A stretch of 64,000 nt of DNA. Origin: Clonostachys chloroleuca (lineage: Eukaryota > Ascomycota > Sordariomycetes > Hypocreales > Bionectriaceae). The notes below the pieces were generated by a model. The model was not told where the DNA came from and did not search any database. It saw only the letters and a list, made by a program, of their open reading frames with translations. Shown one piece after another: positions 10,999-22,444 of this stretch. Made by a program: the position numbers and the translations under genes. The stretch's first letter is position 1; each line of letters begins with the position of its first letter. The stretch lies in NCBI GenBank assembly GCA_037952775.1, contig JBANAY010000003.1, forward strand, positions 23,064,001-23,128,000, read 5' to 3'.

Positions 10999-12096
10999 TT
11001 ACTGGTTTCCCTGAATGTAGTTCACTTCCGGCCAGTCTTCAGATGGCCCGTCCAAAACGGCATCGTCCTTCCCAACCAGATGCTCGTCAAAGAAGGCTTT
11101 GACATACCTGTTCCTCAAAGCGACCATCCTATCCCCGTCAATAGGTCCCAGAGGCCGTGTGGTCCCCCATTTCTTCCAAAACGCCATATCGGTCCAGTCG
11201 TTATGCTTGGCACCGGTCACGGTAAAGAGGCGCCACCAGCCTTTCTGCGATTCGAAAAAACTGGCCCAAGTAGGGTCAATCTCTGGCGTGTGGCCATCGA
11301 ATCCCAACAACAGAGACGGCTTATCCAGGGAATCGGAGGTTGAGTTGATCCGGCCAAAGTTCGTGCCATCCATATTAATTGCCGCCGCAATTTTGTCGGT
11401 TTCCAAAGCAGCGTTTAAAGAAGATGAGCCGCCGAGGGAGTGCCCAAAGGCGCCGAGCTTGTCTGTCTTGAACGGGGCGTGCAACTTGGCCGCGAGTTTT
11501 GGGAGGCACTCGGCGAAGTGCACCATCTCCCGCACGCGGACTTCGTGCAAGGCTATAATGTACTCGAGGTCAGGATTAAAATCGATAGCGAGACCATATA
11601 TGCCGGTGCCATTGGGAAGACGAAGGAACGGCTGCTCGTAAATGTGGTCCAGGGCAGCAACGACATAGCCGTGAGAAGCCAGCTCGGAAAGGACAATACC
11701 ATCACCATCGGTTGATGGTCCCCAGCCGCCTGGACCAAACAGTAATGTCGGTCCTGTTGGCTTAGAAAAGAATGACGCATCCTTTCGCATTGTTGACGTG
11801 AGGTGCGAGACGTTCCATTTGGAGAAGTCAGCATACAGCTGTGCCTGCTCTGGCTCGATATACGGACTTGGCTCGGCGGCCTCGTCAGGAGTGGGATAGT
11901 ACAGAGTCGCTAAATACTCCGTTGATACTCCATTCGGCCAAGTAGGATCATTCTCGTTGATAAAGGGAATCAGATGACGCTGGATCCCTACGTTATACTT
12001 TCCTGAAGGGGTCGGTATAGGCTCAGCATGAGCGTCTGAAGCCAGCCAGAGGCCCAGGAGGAGGAACACTGTCGGTCGAAATTTTGCCTTGACCAT
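10999..12096 (-). CDS. Secreted PAF-acetylhydrolase-like alpha/beta hydrolase
   Basis: Single exon. I choose the ATG at 12096 (365 residues) over the in-frame 12138 because MVKAKFRPTVFLLLGLWLASDAHA then forms a clean signal peptide. An alpha/beta-hydrolase core follows: the LLFGPGGWGPS oxyanion region (~residue 120), nucleophile elbow GHSLGGS (Ser near residue 221), INMDGTNFG and GAKHNDWTD (likely His). Plasma/secreted PAF-acetylhydrolase and lipase-type families share this order and length. The likely role is hydrolysis of short acyl esters of phospholipids or other secreted-substrate esters; the substrate is not determined. Two or three N-glycosylation sequons support secretion. Confidence 0.8.
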   Translation of the reverse strand: MVKAKFRPTVFLLLGLWLASDAHAEPIPTPSGKYNVGIQRHLIPFINENDPTWPNGVSTEYLATLYYPTPDEAAEPSPYIEPEQAQLYADFSKWNVSHLTSTMRKDASFFSKPTGPTLLFGPGGWGPSTDGDGIVLSELASHGYVVAALDHIYEQPFLRLPNGTGIYGLAIDFNPDLEYIIALHEVRVREMVHFAECLPKLAAKLHAPFKTDKLGAFGHSLGGSSSLNAALETDKIAAAINMDGTNFGRINSTSDSLDKPSLLLGFDGHTPEIDPTWASFFESQKGWWRLFTVTGAKHNDWTDMAFWKKWGTTRPLGPIDGDRMVALRNRYVKAFFDEHLVGKDDAVLDGPSEDWPEVNYIQGNQ

Positions 12097-13726
12097 CTTG
12101 CCACACCGTTTTCCAATTGTAAGTTGAAGAATCAACATCCACCGCCCAATTGTCTGACCGCAAGCCAGATTATTATAAGTTCAACAAACCAGGGCAAGGT
12201 AGAAGCCAGAAGGATTGCCCCACGTCGGGTCTAATAACTCGACTGGGAATTATACCAATCGCTAAGCTCGATAGGGCAGCTGTTGACCTTTTGAAAGTCG
12301 TATTCCTAGGGTTGTTAAACGTCCTCGCCAATCAGCGAGCACTTTCGTGCTTACGATATGGGGGCCAAATCAGCAGGCAAGATGAATCTAGACGTAGACG
12401 AATATTGAAGAACTTCTGTAAGTTCCCCCCCCCCCGACGATCCGTTCTGGATTAGAATCAGGCAACACAGGATGATGGCACTATGTCGCCATTGATGATC
12501 GTTGGTGTAGATCGGATATATTGCTGCCTCCGGATCGACATTCCTTCTCGCCGATAGATGTTGCACAATCTTGTCTACAGATATTTCAATACCCAGGCGT
12601 TAAATTTTCACATATTTCACAACACACAAAACTTACCACAAGTCTATCGTGGCGCATCAAACTGACCTCGACATTTGGGATCAAGAAACTATCAACGACA
12701 GGACATTATGAATACATATAGTGGAGGGTCATCCATGACTATGAAGCGCAAAGCTTCCTTGACGAATAGAAAAACGCATATGCCACGTTTCATGACACCT
12801 TCATAGAGAGAGTGTAAGTGCCAGTAGCGATCGATGAACATAGTACACGATGGAATAGTCAACTGGTTTCCAGCACTGGCCCGTTGAGATTTACATGTTT
12901 GACGTTCATGTGATTCAGGTGTACCATTAAAGTTAGAATAGAATCATTGGGTGGTTTCCCCCGGTATTTTCATATCAATAAGGCTATGGCCACAGATTAG
13001 GACCTAAGATTCCGGTATCTCTAGATGCGTCCCGCCCCCCTCCCCCCGGTCATGGCACCCTATCATCTTCTTAAACGACATGCTTTCAGGAGTATACGTA
13101 CTGGTCGTGCAGTTTCTTCCAAGTTCAAGTATATATACCTACATAACTGTTGCTGATGCACGAAATCGATGTGCTCACTACGTGACTAATAGAGACGGAA
13201 AGGACACCAAATCAGATGTCTTCTTTGAGCCCATGGGTGTTTTTATACAACTGTTCCAAGACATCCTTTGAATAATTATGATACAAACAGATTTTCTACA
13301 TTTATATCTGACAACAAGGTCTCCAACCCTCCATGGACTTTCCAGGAGCACTATACTAGGCAATACAAGAACTCGGGTTCTCCGCGGACTTTCCGTCTCT
13401 GTCATTGCTTATATCATAGGGTAGGAAGCAGCGGAAAGTTTCATGTTCTACCTAACGGACGAAAATTACCCCGCTGCCAAAGGAATATCACACCACATTA
13501 ATAATACAATACGCCAGATGATCTTTACTTCCAGGATCTCATCGATCTCGGTCTTCAGGTTGCGCCGATGGCGACTTCATATCAATGGCGGAGTGAGAGG
13601 GAAGGAAGCCTTAAGATTCATGGCTGGATTATAAAAAAAGAGAAACAATAGGTCACTGCAATGATGAGTTGAATCTGGAGGCTAAGACTTGAAATCACAG
13701 CAATACAGTCAACGGCGAATTCTATC
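12097..13726. other. Intergenic, about 1.6 kb
   Basis: It separates the divergent esterase and MDR reductase genes. It contains an 11-bp C homopolymer at 12425-12435 and another C-rich run near 13027-13047. No coding region is supported. Confidence 0.5.
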
Positions 13727-14770
13727 ATGGTTCAAACACAAAACGCCCTGGTGGTGACAGAGCTAGGCAAGCCAGTCGTCCTTGTCACCGACTGGCCAGT
13801 CCCAGAGCCTAAGGAGAAGCAGATTCAGGTCAAGATCGCTGTGGCCGGCATCAATCCTCATGACCGAAAGGCCAGAGACACAGGGCTCATAGTCGCCAAC
13901 AATCTACCGGCTATTCTTACACATGATGTGGTCGGCGTGGTCACGAAGGTCGGCCCAGAAGTGGCTAATGTAGCCATAGGGGACCGAGTCATGATCCAAT
14001 CTGTTTTTATGGATGACAAATGGTCTCAACAAGGGCTTCAGGAATATAGTCTGGCCGATGTGGGAGCCTTTGCAAAGATTCCCGACGGAATAACCAATGA
14101 CGAGGCTGCAACGCTGCCATGCAACATCATCGCGCCTCTGATAGCCATCTTCGCGGTATTGCAGATCCCTGCCCCATGGACGGACGAGGCCAGAGTTTTC
14201 GACTACACCAACGCGACGCTCCTGGTAGTCGGTGGAGGCTCTAGTTGTGGCAAGTTCGGGGTTCAGCTCGCCAAACTCGCAGGAATCGGCAAGATCGTTG
14301 TCGTTGGCGGCAATGAAGACGACCTAAAAGGATTCGGTGCGACTCATGTCATCGATCGCCACGGGGGATACGATTTTGTGCTGGGTAAAATCAAGGATGT
14401 GGTAGGCGATGAATTGATCTATGCCTACGATGCGGTGAACCCTCCTGAAGGTCAACTTCTCGCGTTGAACGCCCTATCGAGCCACAAGAAGGGTGCATTG
14501 GCTCGGCTTATACCGAGACAGCCAGTTGATGAATCAAAGGTCTTAGGAAAGAAGGCTGGTTTCGAAGTTAGGGATACTTACGGAAGCTCTCACGGATATC
14601 CAGAGCTAGCTGGACCGTTTTGGGACCGTCTCCCGGGATATCTTGAATCCGGCAAGATCAAACCTCTTGGCTATACCGTGAAGCATGGGCTCATTGCCAA
14701 TAACGTCAACGAGATTCTGGATGCTTACCGTGATGGGAAACATGTGACCAAAACAAATATCCACGTCTAG
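13727..14770 (+). CDS. Zinc-free MDR-family dehydrogenase / trans-enoyl reductase-like
   Basis: Single exon, 347 residues. The N-terminal GroES-like domain has VAGINPHDRKARD and LTHDVVGVVTKVGPEVANVAIGDRV. The NADPH-binding Rossmann half follows with LLVVGGGSSCGKFGVQLAKLAG at about 165-186. The Cys/His zinc ligands of classical alcohol dehydrogenases are absent, which matches the zinc-independent quinone-oxidoreductase/enoyl-reductase branch. In fungi this subfamily includes stand-alone enoyl reductases that work with polyketide synthases, but no synthase lies in this window. General NAD(P)H-dependent reduction is therefore the safe call. It is convergent with the 2-hydroxyacid dehydrogenase, with stops 160 bp apart. 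Confidence 0.88.
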   Translation: MVQTQNALVVTELGKPVVLVTDWPVPEPKEKQIQVKIAVAGINPHDRKARDTGLIVANNLPAILTHDVVGVVTKVGPEVANVAIGDRVMIQSVFMDDKWSQQGLQEYSLADVGAFAKIPDGITNDEAATLPCNIIAPLIAIFAVLQIPAPWTDEARVFDYTNATLLVVGGGSSCGKFGVQLAKLAGIGKIVVVGGNEDDLKGFGATHVIDRHGGYDFVLGKIKDVVGDELIYAYDAVNPPEGQLLALNALSSHKKGALARLIPRQPVDESKVLGKKAGFEVRDTYGSSHGYPELAGPFWDRLPGYLESGKIKPLGYTVKHGLIANNVNEILDAYRDGKHVTKTNIHV

Positions 14771-14930
14771 CTGAACAAGTAAATAACCGACTTGGATCAT
14801 TTTCAGGTGGCAGGGGTACATTCTTCGTTGGAAAATTGCGAATCTACATTGATTGAACGTGTATATTTTGGCTCAGTTTCTTAATTTAGGAATATCACTC
14901 ATCTACTTCTGCACTCATACCCTCAACAAA

Positions 14931-16045
14931 TCAATACATAGTCTTGCTAAGTGTCTGGCCGCTGGACCATCTGAGCAATTCCGCCACTTGTTGCTCGTAG
15001 AACTCATTCATCGCGCGTTCCTCAACAAATGCGATATGAGGTGTAACAACCAACTGACTCTTGCCGTTGGTGCCCCAGTCTGAGTTCCGCCACTTACTGT
15101 CCAAGGGCAGAGGCTCCAAGTCAAACACATCCAATGCCGCTCCCCTGATCTTCCCAGCTTCAAGTACACTGAATAAGTCTTTCTCAACTACAAGAGGACC
15201 TCGAGACGTATTGATAAAGAATGAAGAAGGCTTCATCCTAGACAGGTCGCTCTCGGTAATCAAACCTCTAGTTCGGTCGGAGAGTACTAGCTGCACGCTC
15301 ACTACATCGGCCGTGCTGAATAGCTCCTCGCGACTCACGGCTTTGAAAGTCTTTTCTCCATCCTGATTGTGAACTGGTAGACCTTGAGCTTTGGCCTGCT
15401 TATCGGCGACTTCTTGCGTAAGGTTAGTGCTCCAGGCGATGATCTTGGTACCGAACGCGAGGCTCATAATGCGAGCTACCGCCCCGCCTAAGCGTCCAAG
15501 TCCGACCAAACCAAGGGTCTTGCCGGAAATAGATGTGACAAGCCTGGTTTGCCACTTGCCGGTCTTGATCGCCGTATCGTGGTAGGGTATGCTTCGGCAG
15601 GCGGCGAGGGTGAGTGTGACAATGTGTTCGGTAGTGCTGTCGACTAAGCCTACATGATTATCTATTGTAGCCGTCACTGGAATGCCCCGCGACTGGCAAG
15701 CTTCCATGTCAATGGCTTTGTTTCTTCTTCCGCAACTGAGAATCAGCTTGAGTCGGGGGAGTTGCTCAATCAACTCTCTGGGGAATGGTGTTCGCTCTCT
15801 CAAAGTTGCTAGGCTCATTAGTGGCTTGCTATGACAGACCCGAAAAGTATATACATACAAATGACATCAAAGGGCTCCAATCTCTTGATAAGCTCCTGCC
15901 TTTCCTCTTCACTGGTAGTGGCATTATTGTATGGCCGTAGTGTTTCTGGGAAATACTTGACGGTGAAAACCGACGGGTCCAGTTTGCCAAAGTACGAGGG
16001 CGCAAGCCCATGGTAATCATCGAGCACGGCTACCTTAGTGGCCAT
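14931..16045 (-). CDS. D-isomer-specific 2-hydroxyacid dehydrogenase
   Basis: Exons 16045-15859 and 15808-14931 (intron with donor GTATGT); 354 residues. The start at 16045 (MATKVAVLDDYHGLAPSYF) matches the family beginning better than the in-frame ATG at 16108. The NAD-binding motif GLVGLGRLGGAVARI is followed by the catalytic residues in their usual order: Arg in FINTSRGPLVV, Glu in FDLEPLP and His in TPHIAF. The substrate-binding HVGLVDSTTEHIV is also present. The enzyme would interconvert a 2-keto acid and a D-2-hydroxy acid with NAD(P)H in the cytosol; the substrate is unknown. Confidence 0.92.
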
Positions 16046-18012
16046 GATGATACAAAAAGGGGCTAAAATTCCGCAAGTTAGCAACGGCGCAAAGAAAAGG
16101 CAAGTCACCGGACTTCTCTACATTATACGGTGATGATAGGCGAGCGAGATATAATGATGTGTCGATTATGGCTTGATAACCCCGCCCGACTTCATGAAGA
16201 GAGAACCCGAGCAGAAGCACGTCATGGCAAGCTACAGGCTAATGACAAATCAATCTGTCCCAGCTCGCCTTGCACTTGTGCTGTTTATTCCCGCTTCAAA
16301 ATTAGAACTCTAGCCGCCCTGCAGCTAGAATACTACAGCATTTCCTCTAAATCCAAAAAAATAAGACGAGAGAATAAGAAAGAACTCTTTTCACCGCGGA
16401 GACAAAGTTTTATACCCTGTGCTGAGAGTGCGGGATTCAGTACCTACATGTAATTTTCAGTCTTGTCCTTAAGTTTGACCTAATTATCTTCAGACTCAAT
16501 CCATCCGTACACACAACACAAGACCCGAGAGGCCTTGTCACCCATCTGAATACCAGCATTTTAAACCTCGGCCTCAGCCTGGCTCGAAACGTCAAATGGA
16601 CCACACGCTATTCTTGGGGAAGTATCTAATCCCTTTGAAGCCTGGATGATTCACTGTAGCTGGTCGAAGCTCGGGCATAGATTACCGGAATTATGGTCGG
16701 AGCACATCGGTTTGTTCCGAATGCCACCGAGGTTGCCGGCCGCAGGAGAACACAAAACTTCCATTATTGCCGCAATCGCTAACTCCACCTTGATTTCGCA
16801 CTTCAAAAGGGCTGGCAGTATTTAGCCTTTCGAATAAATGGGAGACCTTTAAAGCAGCCAGTGTTCATCAGCTTGAATATGAGCCAGAGGCAAGCTAGGA
16901 ACATCCTTTTGGCCGATATGCATCAGCTAGCTAAAGTTCTCAGACCTCTAGTGTAGTTAGTATCAATTTTTTTCGACGTGCAAGTGAACAACCACCGTTG
17001 ATTGAAATTCGGTATCTGTGGGTTTCAAACAGACCTTTGATGTTCATATCAGTTTTTGACGCTCGAATTAGTCGGGGTCCCGAGCGATCTGTTGACAGTG
17101 TCTAAAGTACAGTTACACCAGATTGGGAGGGCGCTGTCGCCGATCATGGGACATGGAGGGTGGCATTGGGCAGCATTGGACAGGAAAGCACATCTTGACA
17201 CAATCGCTGACCTACACCAGGAGAAGATCGTCCTGCCTTTGATAGCAATATTCCGGAGAGGTTTCTCCTGACACGGGGTAGGCGTATCTGGAAGTGTTAT
17301 TCTTGCAAATTTCCTCCAAGCTTCAGCACATAGGTGTCGAGTTCACGAATTCATCGCATCTGCCTGGTTGGTAAAATTGAGCCCCAGCTCTTTGATATCA
17401 CGAACCCTCGTTGCAATCAATGTGGTCTGTGATGCTGCGAGGAGTGAAGCTGGAATAAGGAACATATCCATGTAACCTTTCAGATTTGCTCAGAAGGGGT
17501 TTTGGCTATTTACAGGGCAGGCGCAGGCGTAACAGGGGCTGCCAAGGGCAAGTCATCCACTGTAAGCACTGAAAACATGCTGAAGACACCGCTAATCGAT
17601 CCGCCACTGCAGGCTTGTAAACATCCCTGCAGATTCACACGTGAGACAATCGAAGCAACAACAAAGCGACATGTTTGTTTGTTTGGCTCGTCTCTGCCCA
17701 AACCAACTGCAGACTGATTAGGCATCTTACGCACACGCACCGCCCCCAAGGCTGACAGGCAAAGTGTCCTCGTCCTACGGCCTCAGATCAGATCAGAGGA
17801 GCTCATTGTCTTCCATCGCAGAAGTTCAGATCACATCAGGCCATCGCAGCCCAGCTTCAGCGACAGGCCTCAGACCAGATCAAACCAGATCCCGCCAGAT
17901 CATCAGAGCGGGACCAGGCCCACCGCCGGGAGATAGATGACCGACACTCTCATCACCAGACCGGCGCGTGCCATCCTCCACTTGGCTTGGTCTGGTCTCG
18001 CGGAGAGCCGAA
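16046..18012. other. Intergenic, about 2 kb
   Basis: It separates divergently transcribed genes. No coding sequence is recognisable. Toward the plus-strand gene, 17783-17910 carries several copies of CAGATCA or close variants in what is probably the promoter or 5' leader. Confidence 0.5.
17783..17910. repeat. Degenerate CAGATCA repeats in a 5' flank
   Basis: Irregularly spaced copies of CAGATCA and CCAGATC occur across about 130 bp, ending roughly 100 bp before the ATG at 18013. This is either a degenerate repeat or a cluster of binding sites. No known factor is assigned. Confidence 0.45.
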
Positions 18013-19837
18013 ATGACGGACCCAGAGTCGACCAAGGCGCCCCGCAAGCTGCACGCCATCGTCCAGCTCGCCCTCGACTTCCTGACCGAGGTGGCCGAGG
18101 TCTTTGAAGACTTCAATAGAGATGAGGCCCTCAACCCCATGACCATCCTGCACTGGTGGAAGGAGAGCTGGCGCAGCCTCAAGCGAAAGGTCAGGGAGGA
18201 CGGCCTCAAGCGCACGCTCCCCCGCATCATCCTGGTCGTCATCTTCCACCCTATTCTAACCACCGCCCTGTGGCTCATTGCCTTCGTTGGCTATGTCATC
18301 TTCAATTCCCTTCGCCTATCCCGTTGCATCAGAAGGTCCTCTGCCTATTTGGGGGAGCGGAGGGTCAGGCAGCATGAGGCTGCATTCCGCCAGCAGTTCT
18401 TCCTGTCCGCCAAGACAGATTCCCGGAATCAGAAGACACCTGTTGTCTCAGCTTCGGAGATGGCAGCCACTCTCACACCAACCTCGGTCGGGTTCTTTGG
18501 TCTACCGGCCGAGATTCGGCATGAGATCTTGGTCCAAGCCTTTGGTGGGCGCACCATGCATATGAGTCTGGAATTCCAGCACCCCTTCTTTATCACAATG
18601 TTCGACAGATATGGCGACTCCAGGATCGCCTGCCATGCCAAGATTGAACGTCTCGTCACCGTGTCCGACTCCCACCTAAGAACAGACCTGCCCAAGGAGT
18701 GGGTATGGTTTGGTTGCGTATGCCATCGTTCCTCATACCGGGATGTTGGCGGTCTGCGATCGTATGGTGCATTTCGGAACCCGCAAGCTTATTCCGACAC
18801 CCATGTCCCCGTCTTACGAAGCAGTAGAATGGATTGCAGTGACACTTGTGAGCCTAAGGATGATCGTTGCACAGAAGGGACGGGCCGCTGCAAAGCCTGG
18901 CCAGGTAATTGGCCCGACAAGTGCCAGGTCGGTGCGATCGGCTGGCTTTTGACGTCTAGACAAGCGTGAGTTGGACATCATGGATCGATAAGCCATGTTG
19001 TATGTTCTTGACTAACTGTACACAAACAGCTACGTAGAAGGTTTCAACGTTCTCTATCGAACCAACACCATCCACATTGCATCACCTGCCCTCCACCGGC
19101 ATATGCAGTCCATACTCACCTGGTCCGTTCTTTCACATCTGACATCGCTCGAATTACTCTGGGACCTTGACAGTACCCCGATCGATGAAGCCTTCAAAAG
19201 CAACGACAAAAAAGGCAACACGGACATATCAAAACACACGTCACCACTCTTCCCATCCATGGCTTGTCTTCGGCTTGCATTTGGAAAATCGTCAGCTGAG
19301 GCCAAGACTATTGGTCTCGATCGGCACGCCATCAACGATCGAGAAATCAAAGACATCCTCATCAACCGGCTATTCCCCATGATCGACAATCTTCTGGACA
19401 GGATCGTGCCCAACACCACCGATGTGACTATATCGTGTCCATCGTGGCGTTGGCATTCCGCCATTGATCTCGTCATCATCGAGGCACAGGGAGAGCAGGT
19501 ATCCAAGCCACAGCAAGCGGAAATTGGAGGCATCAAGTTCTGGAGACAGTCCGCCTCACGACAAGCTACATTGGAGGCACGAAATGACCGGAGTCTGGAG
19601 GAGGCGGCCGAATCAAGTGAACGGAGATCTGGATTCTGGATTCACAGTTCCGATAGGCCTAGAATTGCAACACCACGTATGGCAGCAGCCTTGGGATATG
19701 AGCAGCCAGGTAAGCCACCACATACTGATTTCATCGGCCGTCTGGTTGTCAGGTTTGACTCACATCCTGCAGATACAGACGACGACGAACGGCGCCGTGT
19801 ACTTTATGATAAAACCGAAGACCCGTTCCGAGGGTAA
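18013..19837 (+). CDS. Membrane protein with F-box-like LPAEIR motif (DUF7730-type)
   Basis: Exons 18013-18965, 19030-19709 and 19773-19837; 565 residues. The ATG at 18013 (MTDPESTKAPRKL) is used because the frame further upstream has only a GTG. One or two transmembrane helices lie near residues 75-100 (IILVVIFHPILTTALWLIAF). The motif GFFGLPAEIRHEILVQAF follows at about 170-190, and later YVEGFNVLYRTNTIHI after intron 1. LPxEIR plus 'GxxxLYxxNTI' is the layout of the fungal DUF7730 family, of unknown function and remotely F-box-like. A nearby second frame from 19464 to 19883 also spans the last junction. I prefer the frame given because it continues without a break from the conserved part. 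Confidence 0.72.
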
Positions 19838-20492
19838 AAAGGTATGCAGCCTCCTAGTATTTCGCCTCAGGATGGGTGAGTGACACCACCGTTAGTGAAG
19901 AAGATGCGGAGTACGCATCTCAATAGCAATCAGAGTCTACTCCCATTGCTATTACCCAAGTCGTCGGTCTATTCACGAATATTAAATGCCTGTCAATTTA
20001 GACGCGGGCCACCGCTGCATGCAGTTTTCAATGTTCTCCTTATCCTGGACATCGAGAGGGAACAAGCAATTGTATTTCAGGCCCATGGCAGACCGACTCG
20101 GATCAGCCACACGCCGGAATCGGCCATGTTTGGACCATCCAGGTCATCTGACCGGCTCGAGTCACACCCCAAAATGCGGGGGGACCAATGGAAGGAGGTT
20201 ACGAACACGTGACCGGCATATGCTTCTCCGGTTTCCTTTATCACGGCCATGTAAAAGATGGGGTAAAGCGAGGTTTGCTTGAACGGATATGATTTTGATT
20301 GGGCTAATAGATCGGCGATTATCTTTTCCTGGGTCGTTTTTTAGATCTAGATCGAAGTATCGGAGCGAGATAGGATGAATATAAAGCAGGTCTGGCCGAC
20401 GTGAATAACCCCAAAAACCTTGTGCTCTCAATTCTATCTTAAAATAGTATTCTCTCCTTTATTATAGAGGCTTCTTTTTATTCAAATCCACA
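19838..20492. other. Intergenic, FAD oxidase upstream region
   Basis: Head-to-tail spacing between two plus-strand genes. Pyrimidine/AT-rich sequence precedes the ATG at 20493. No other feature is seen. Confidence 0.5.
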
Positions 20493-21922
20493 ATGGCATC
20501 AAGTCAACCATCTTATCTCATCATCGGCGCGGGCGTCTTCGGCGTGTCCACAGCCTACCACCTCATCCGCAAATACCCCAACGCATCCGTCACCATCGTC
20601 GACCGCGACGCTTTCGACGCAGACAGCCGCGTCGCCGCCTCGTGGGACTGGAACAAGATCGTCCGCGCCGACTACGACGACATCGTCTACTGCCGGATGG
20701 CCATCGAGTCCCAGGACGTCTTCAAGTCCGACCCCCTCTGGCAGCCGTACTTCCTCGAGACGGGCATGTTCTGGATGTGCCGCAACAGCTACGCCCAGGA
20801 TGTGATTAACAACTACAAGCAGCTGAACCGCAAGGCGGATATTTCTGCCGTTACTGTTGATGAGGCGCGGAGGCTCTACGACGGGCTCTTCAAGGAGGCT
20901 GATTATACCGGTGTCAAGGAGGTGCTTATCAATAAGACGAGTGGCGTGGCTCTCGCCGGTGACTGTCTGCGTGCCGTGACCAAAGCAGCGATTGACTTAG
21001 GCGTCAAGTACGTGGTGGGAGAGGCTGCAACCCTGCTGGTAGATGGTCAGGGGATCTGCCACGGACTCAAGACCAAGGCAGGGCAGGTTTTGACAGCGTC
21101 GCATACCATTGTATGTACGGGTGCCGGTACATCCAAGCTGCTGGAATATAGTGCACGCAGCACAGGGTTGTCAGATCTCCAGGCAGGCTCGAGGATCGTA
21201 GCGGGCGGCATCGCCACGGGCATGGTGACGTTGGATGAGAAGACCTACAATGAGAGGTTTGCTTCTATGCCTGTGGGAATGCAAGGCTATCCTGCTGAAA
21301 TAGGTGAGTTCACCGATTCGCACAGGGTCAACATCCAACAGATACTAACATGGAGCAAACAGGGCCTTTTCTGGGCAGTCTAGCACCCACCAAGGACAGG
21401 GAGCTCAAGTGGTGGGGATCAAAGATCTTCAGAAACACAACGGAGGTCCTTCCGGGTCGTCACATCTCTTCACCTCCTGATGCGGAAGATTACCGCCAGT
21501 GGAAGGTCTCAAAGCCGCTCCAGGAAGATATCCGCTCTGTCAGCGAGGTGTTCTACGGGAAGGAGGTCAAAGATTGGCACTTTGAGAAGTTCCGGGTTTG
21601 CTGGTAAGCCATGCTTGAATCAAGTCAATAATCCATTGACTAACATCTGGCCAGGGACGCCTTCACCACGAACGGGGATTTCATCATCTCCCCGCATGCC
21701 GCAGCCAAGGGGCTGTACTTGGCAACCTGCGGCTCGTTCCACGGCTTCAAATTCTTCCCTGTGATTGGGAAATACGTGATACAGATGCTGGAAGGCGAGC
21801 TCGAGCCGGACTTAGTAAATAAATGGGCTTGGGACCGTTTGGAGCGCCCAGATCCGAGCCTCAACCCGGAGTGGCCCAGATCTGAGCTCAACGATCATTT
21901 GGATTCAACTGCAAGACTATAA
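20493..21922 (+). CDS. FAD-dependent amine oxidase (fructosyl-amino-acid/sarcosine oxidase type), peroxisomal
   Basis: Exons 20493-21303, 21363-21603 and 21655-21922; 439 residues. The Rossmann FAD motif YLIIGAGVFGVSTAYHL opens the DAO domain. VAASWDWNKIVRADY and CTGAGTSKLL are typical of the MSOX/amadoriase group. Near the C-terminus VCWDAFTTNGDF may supply the Cys that binds FAD covalently in amadoriases, and GSFHGFKFFPVIGKYV closes the fold. The last three residues, ARL, match the PTS1 consensus, so peroxisomal import is likely. The reaction would be oxidative deamination or demethylation of a secondary amine with release of hydrogen peroxide. The substrate could be an Amadori product, sarcosine or pipecolate and is not decided by motif. 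A Zn2Cys6 regulator follows 520 bp downstream on the same strand. Confidence 0.9.
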
Positions 21923-22444
21923 CGTAAAACCTAATAAGTCAAACGGATCTTGAGGTGCATTTGCAATTAAGTAGATTATTTGTTGTTTAAGCGGCATAGA
22001 GGAGGATGAATAGAACACTGTCAACAGATTCGTTATGGCAGACCAATGATAATCAATCCAAACAACTCAAAACGAGAATACTCAAGATGGGCAAAATGAA
22101 GCGGTAAACAAACCAATCAAGAAGGGTGAGCAGCCATGAAGGAGATAACAGTCAATTTCGACTCGAGTCATCTGATCATTGATACCTCATAGGCCAGGCG
22201 GGAGCTTATCTCGGTAGTGGACATTTGGCTGGTACAGGCCCTGTAGCGTATCTTTCAGGCCGCTGCAATCTCATAAAAACCCTTCCATCCCAGTCACCCA
22301 CATTTCTCAACCTTCGATGACGATCCGCCTCGAATCCTCATCCACGTCCATCCGCTGCCGCGTTTCAACCACCACATACCACTACCACATCCCGCTCGAC
22401 AATTCGTCAGGGACCCGGCTCCCAAGCAGCTTCCAAGTAGCGCG
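21923..22444. other. Intergenic, regulator upstream region
   Basis: This is the spacer between the oxidase and the Zn2Cys6 regulator. No distinct motif is identified. Confidence 0.5.

Noticed and set aside
19464..19883. Alternative frame at the end of the DUF7730-like gene
   Set aside because: The main frame continues through the same intron to a clean stop without a frame change.
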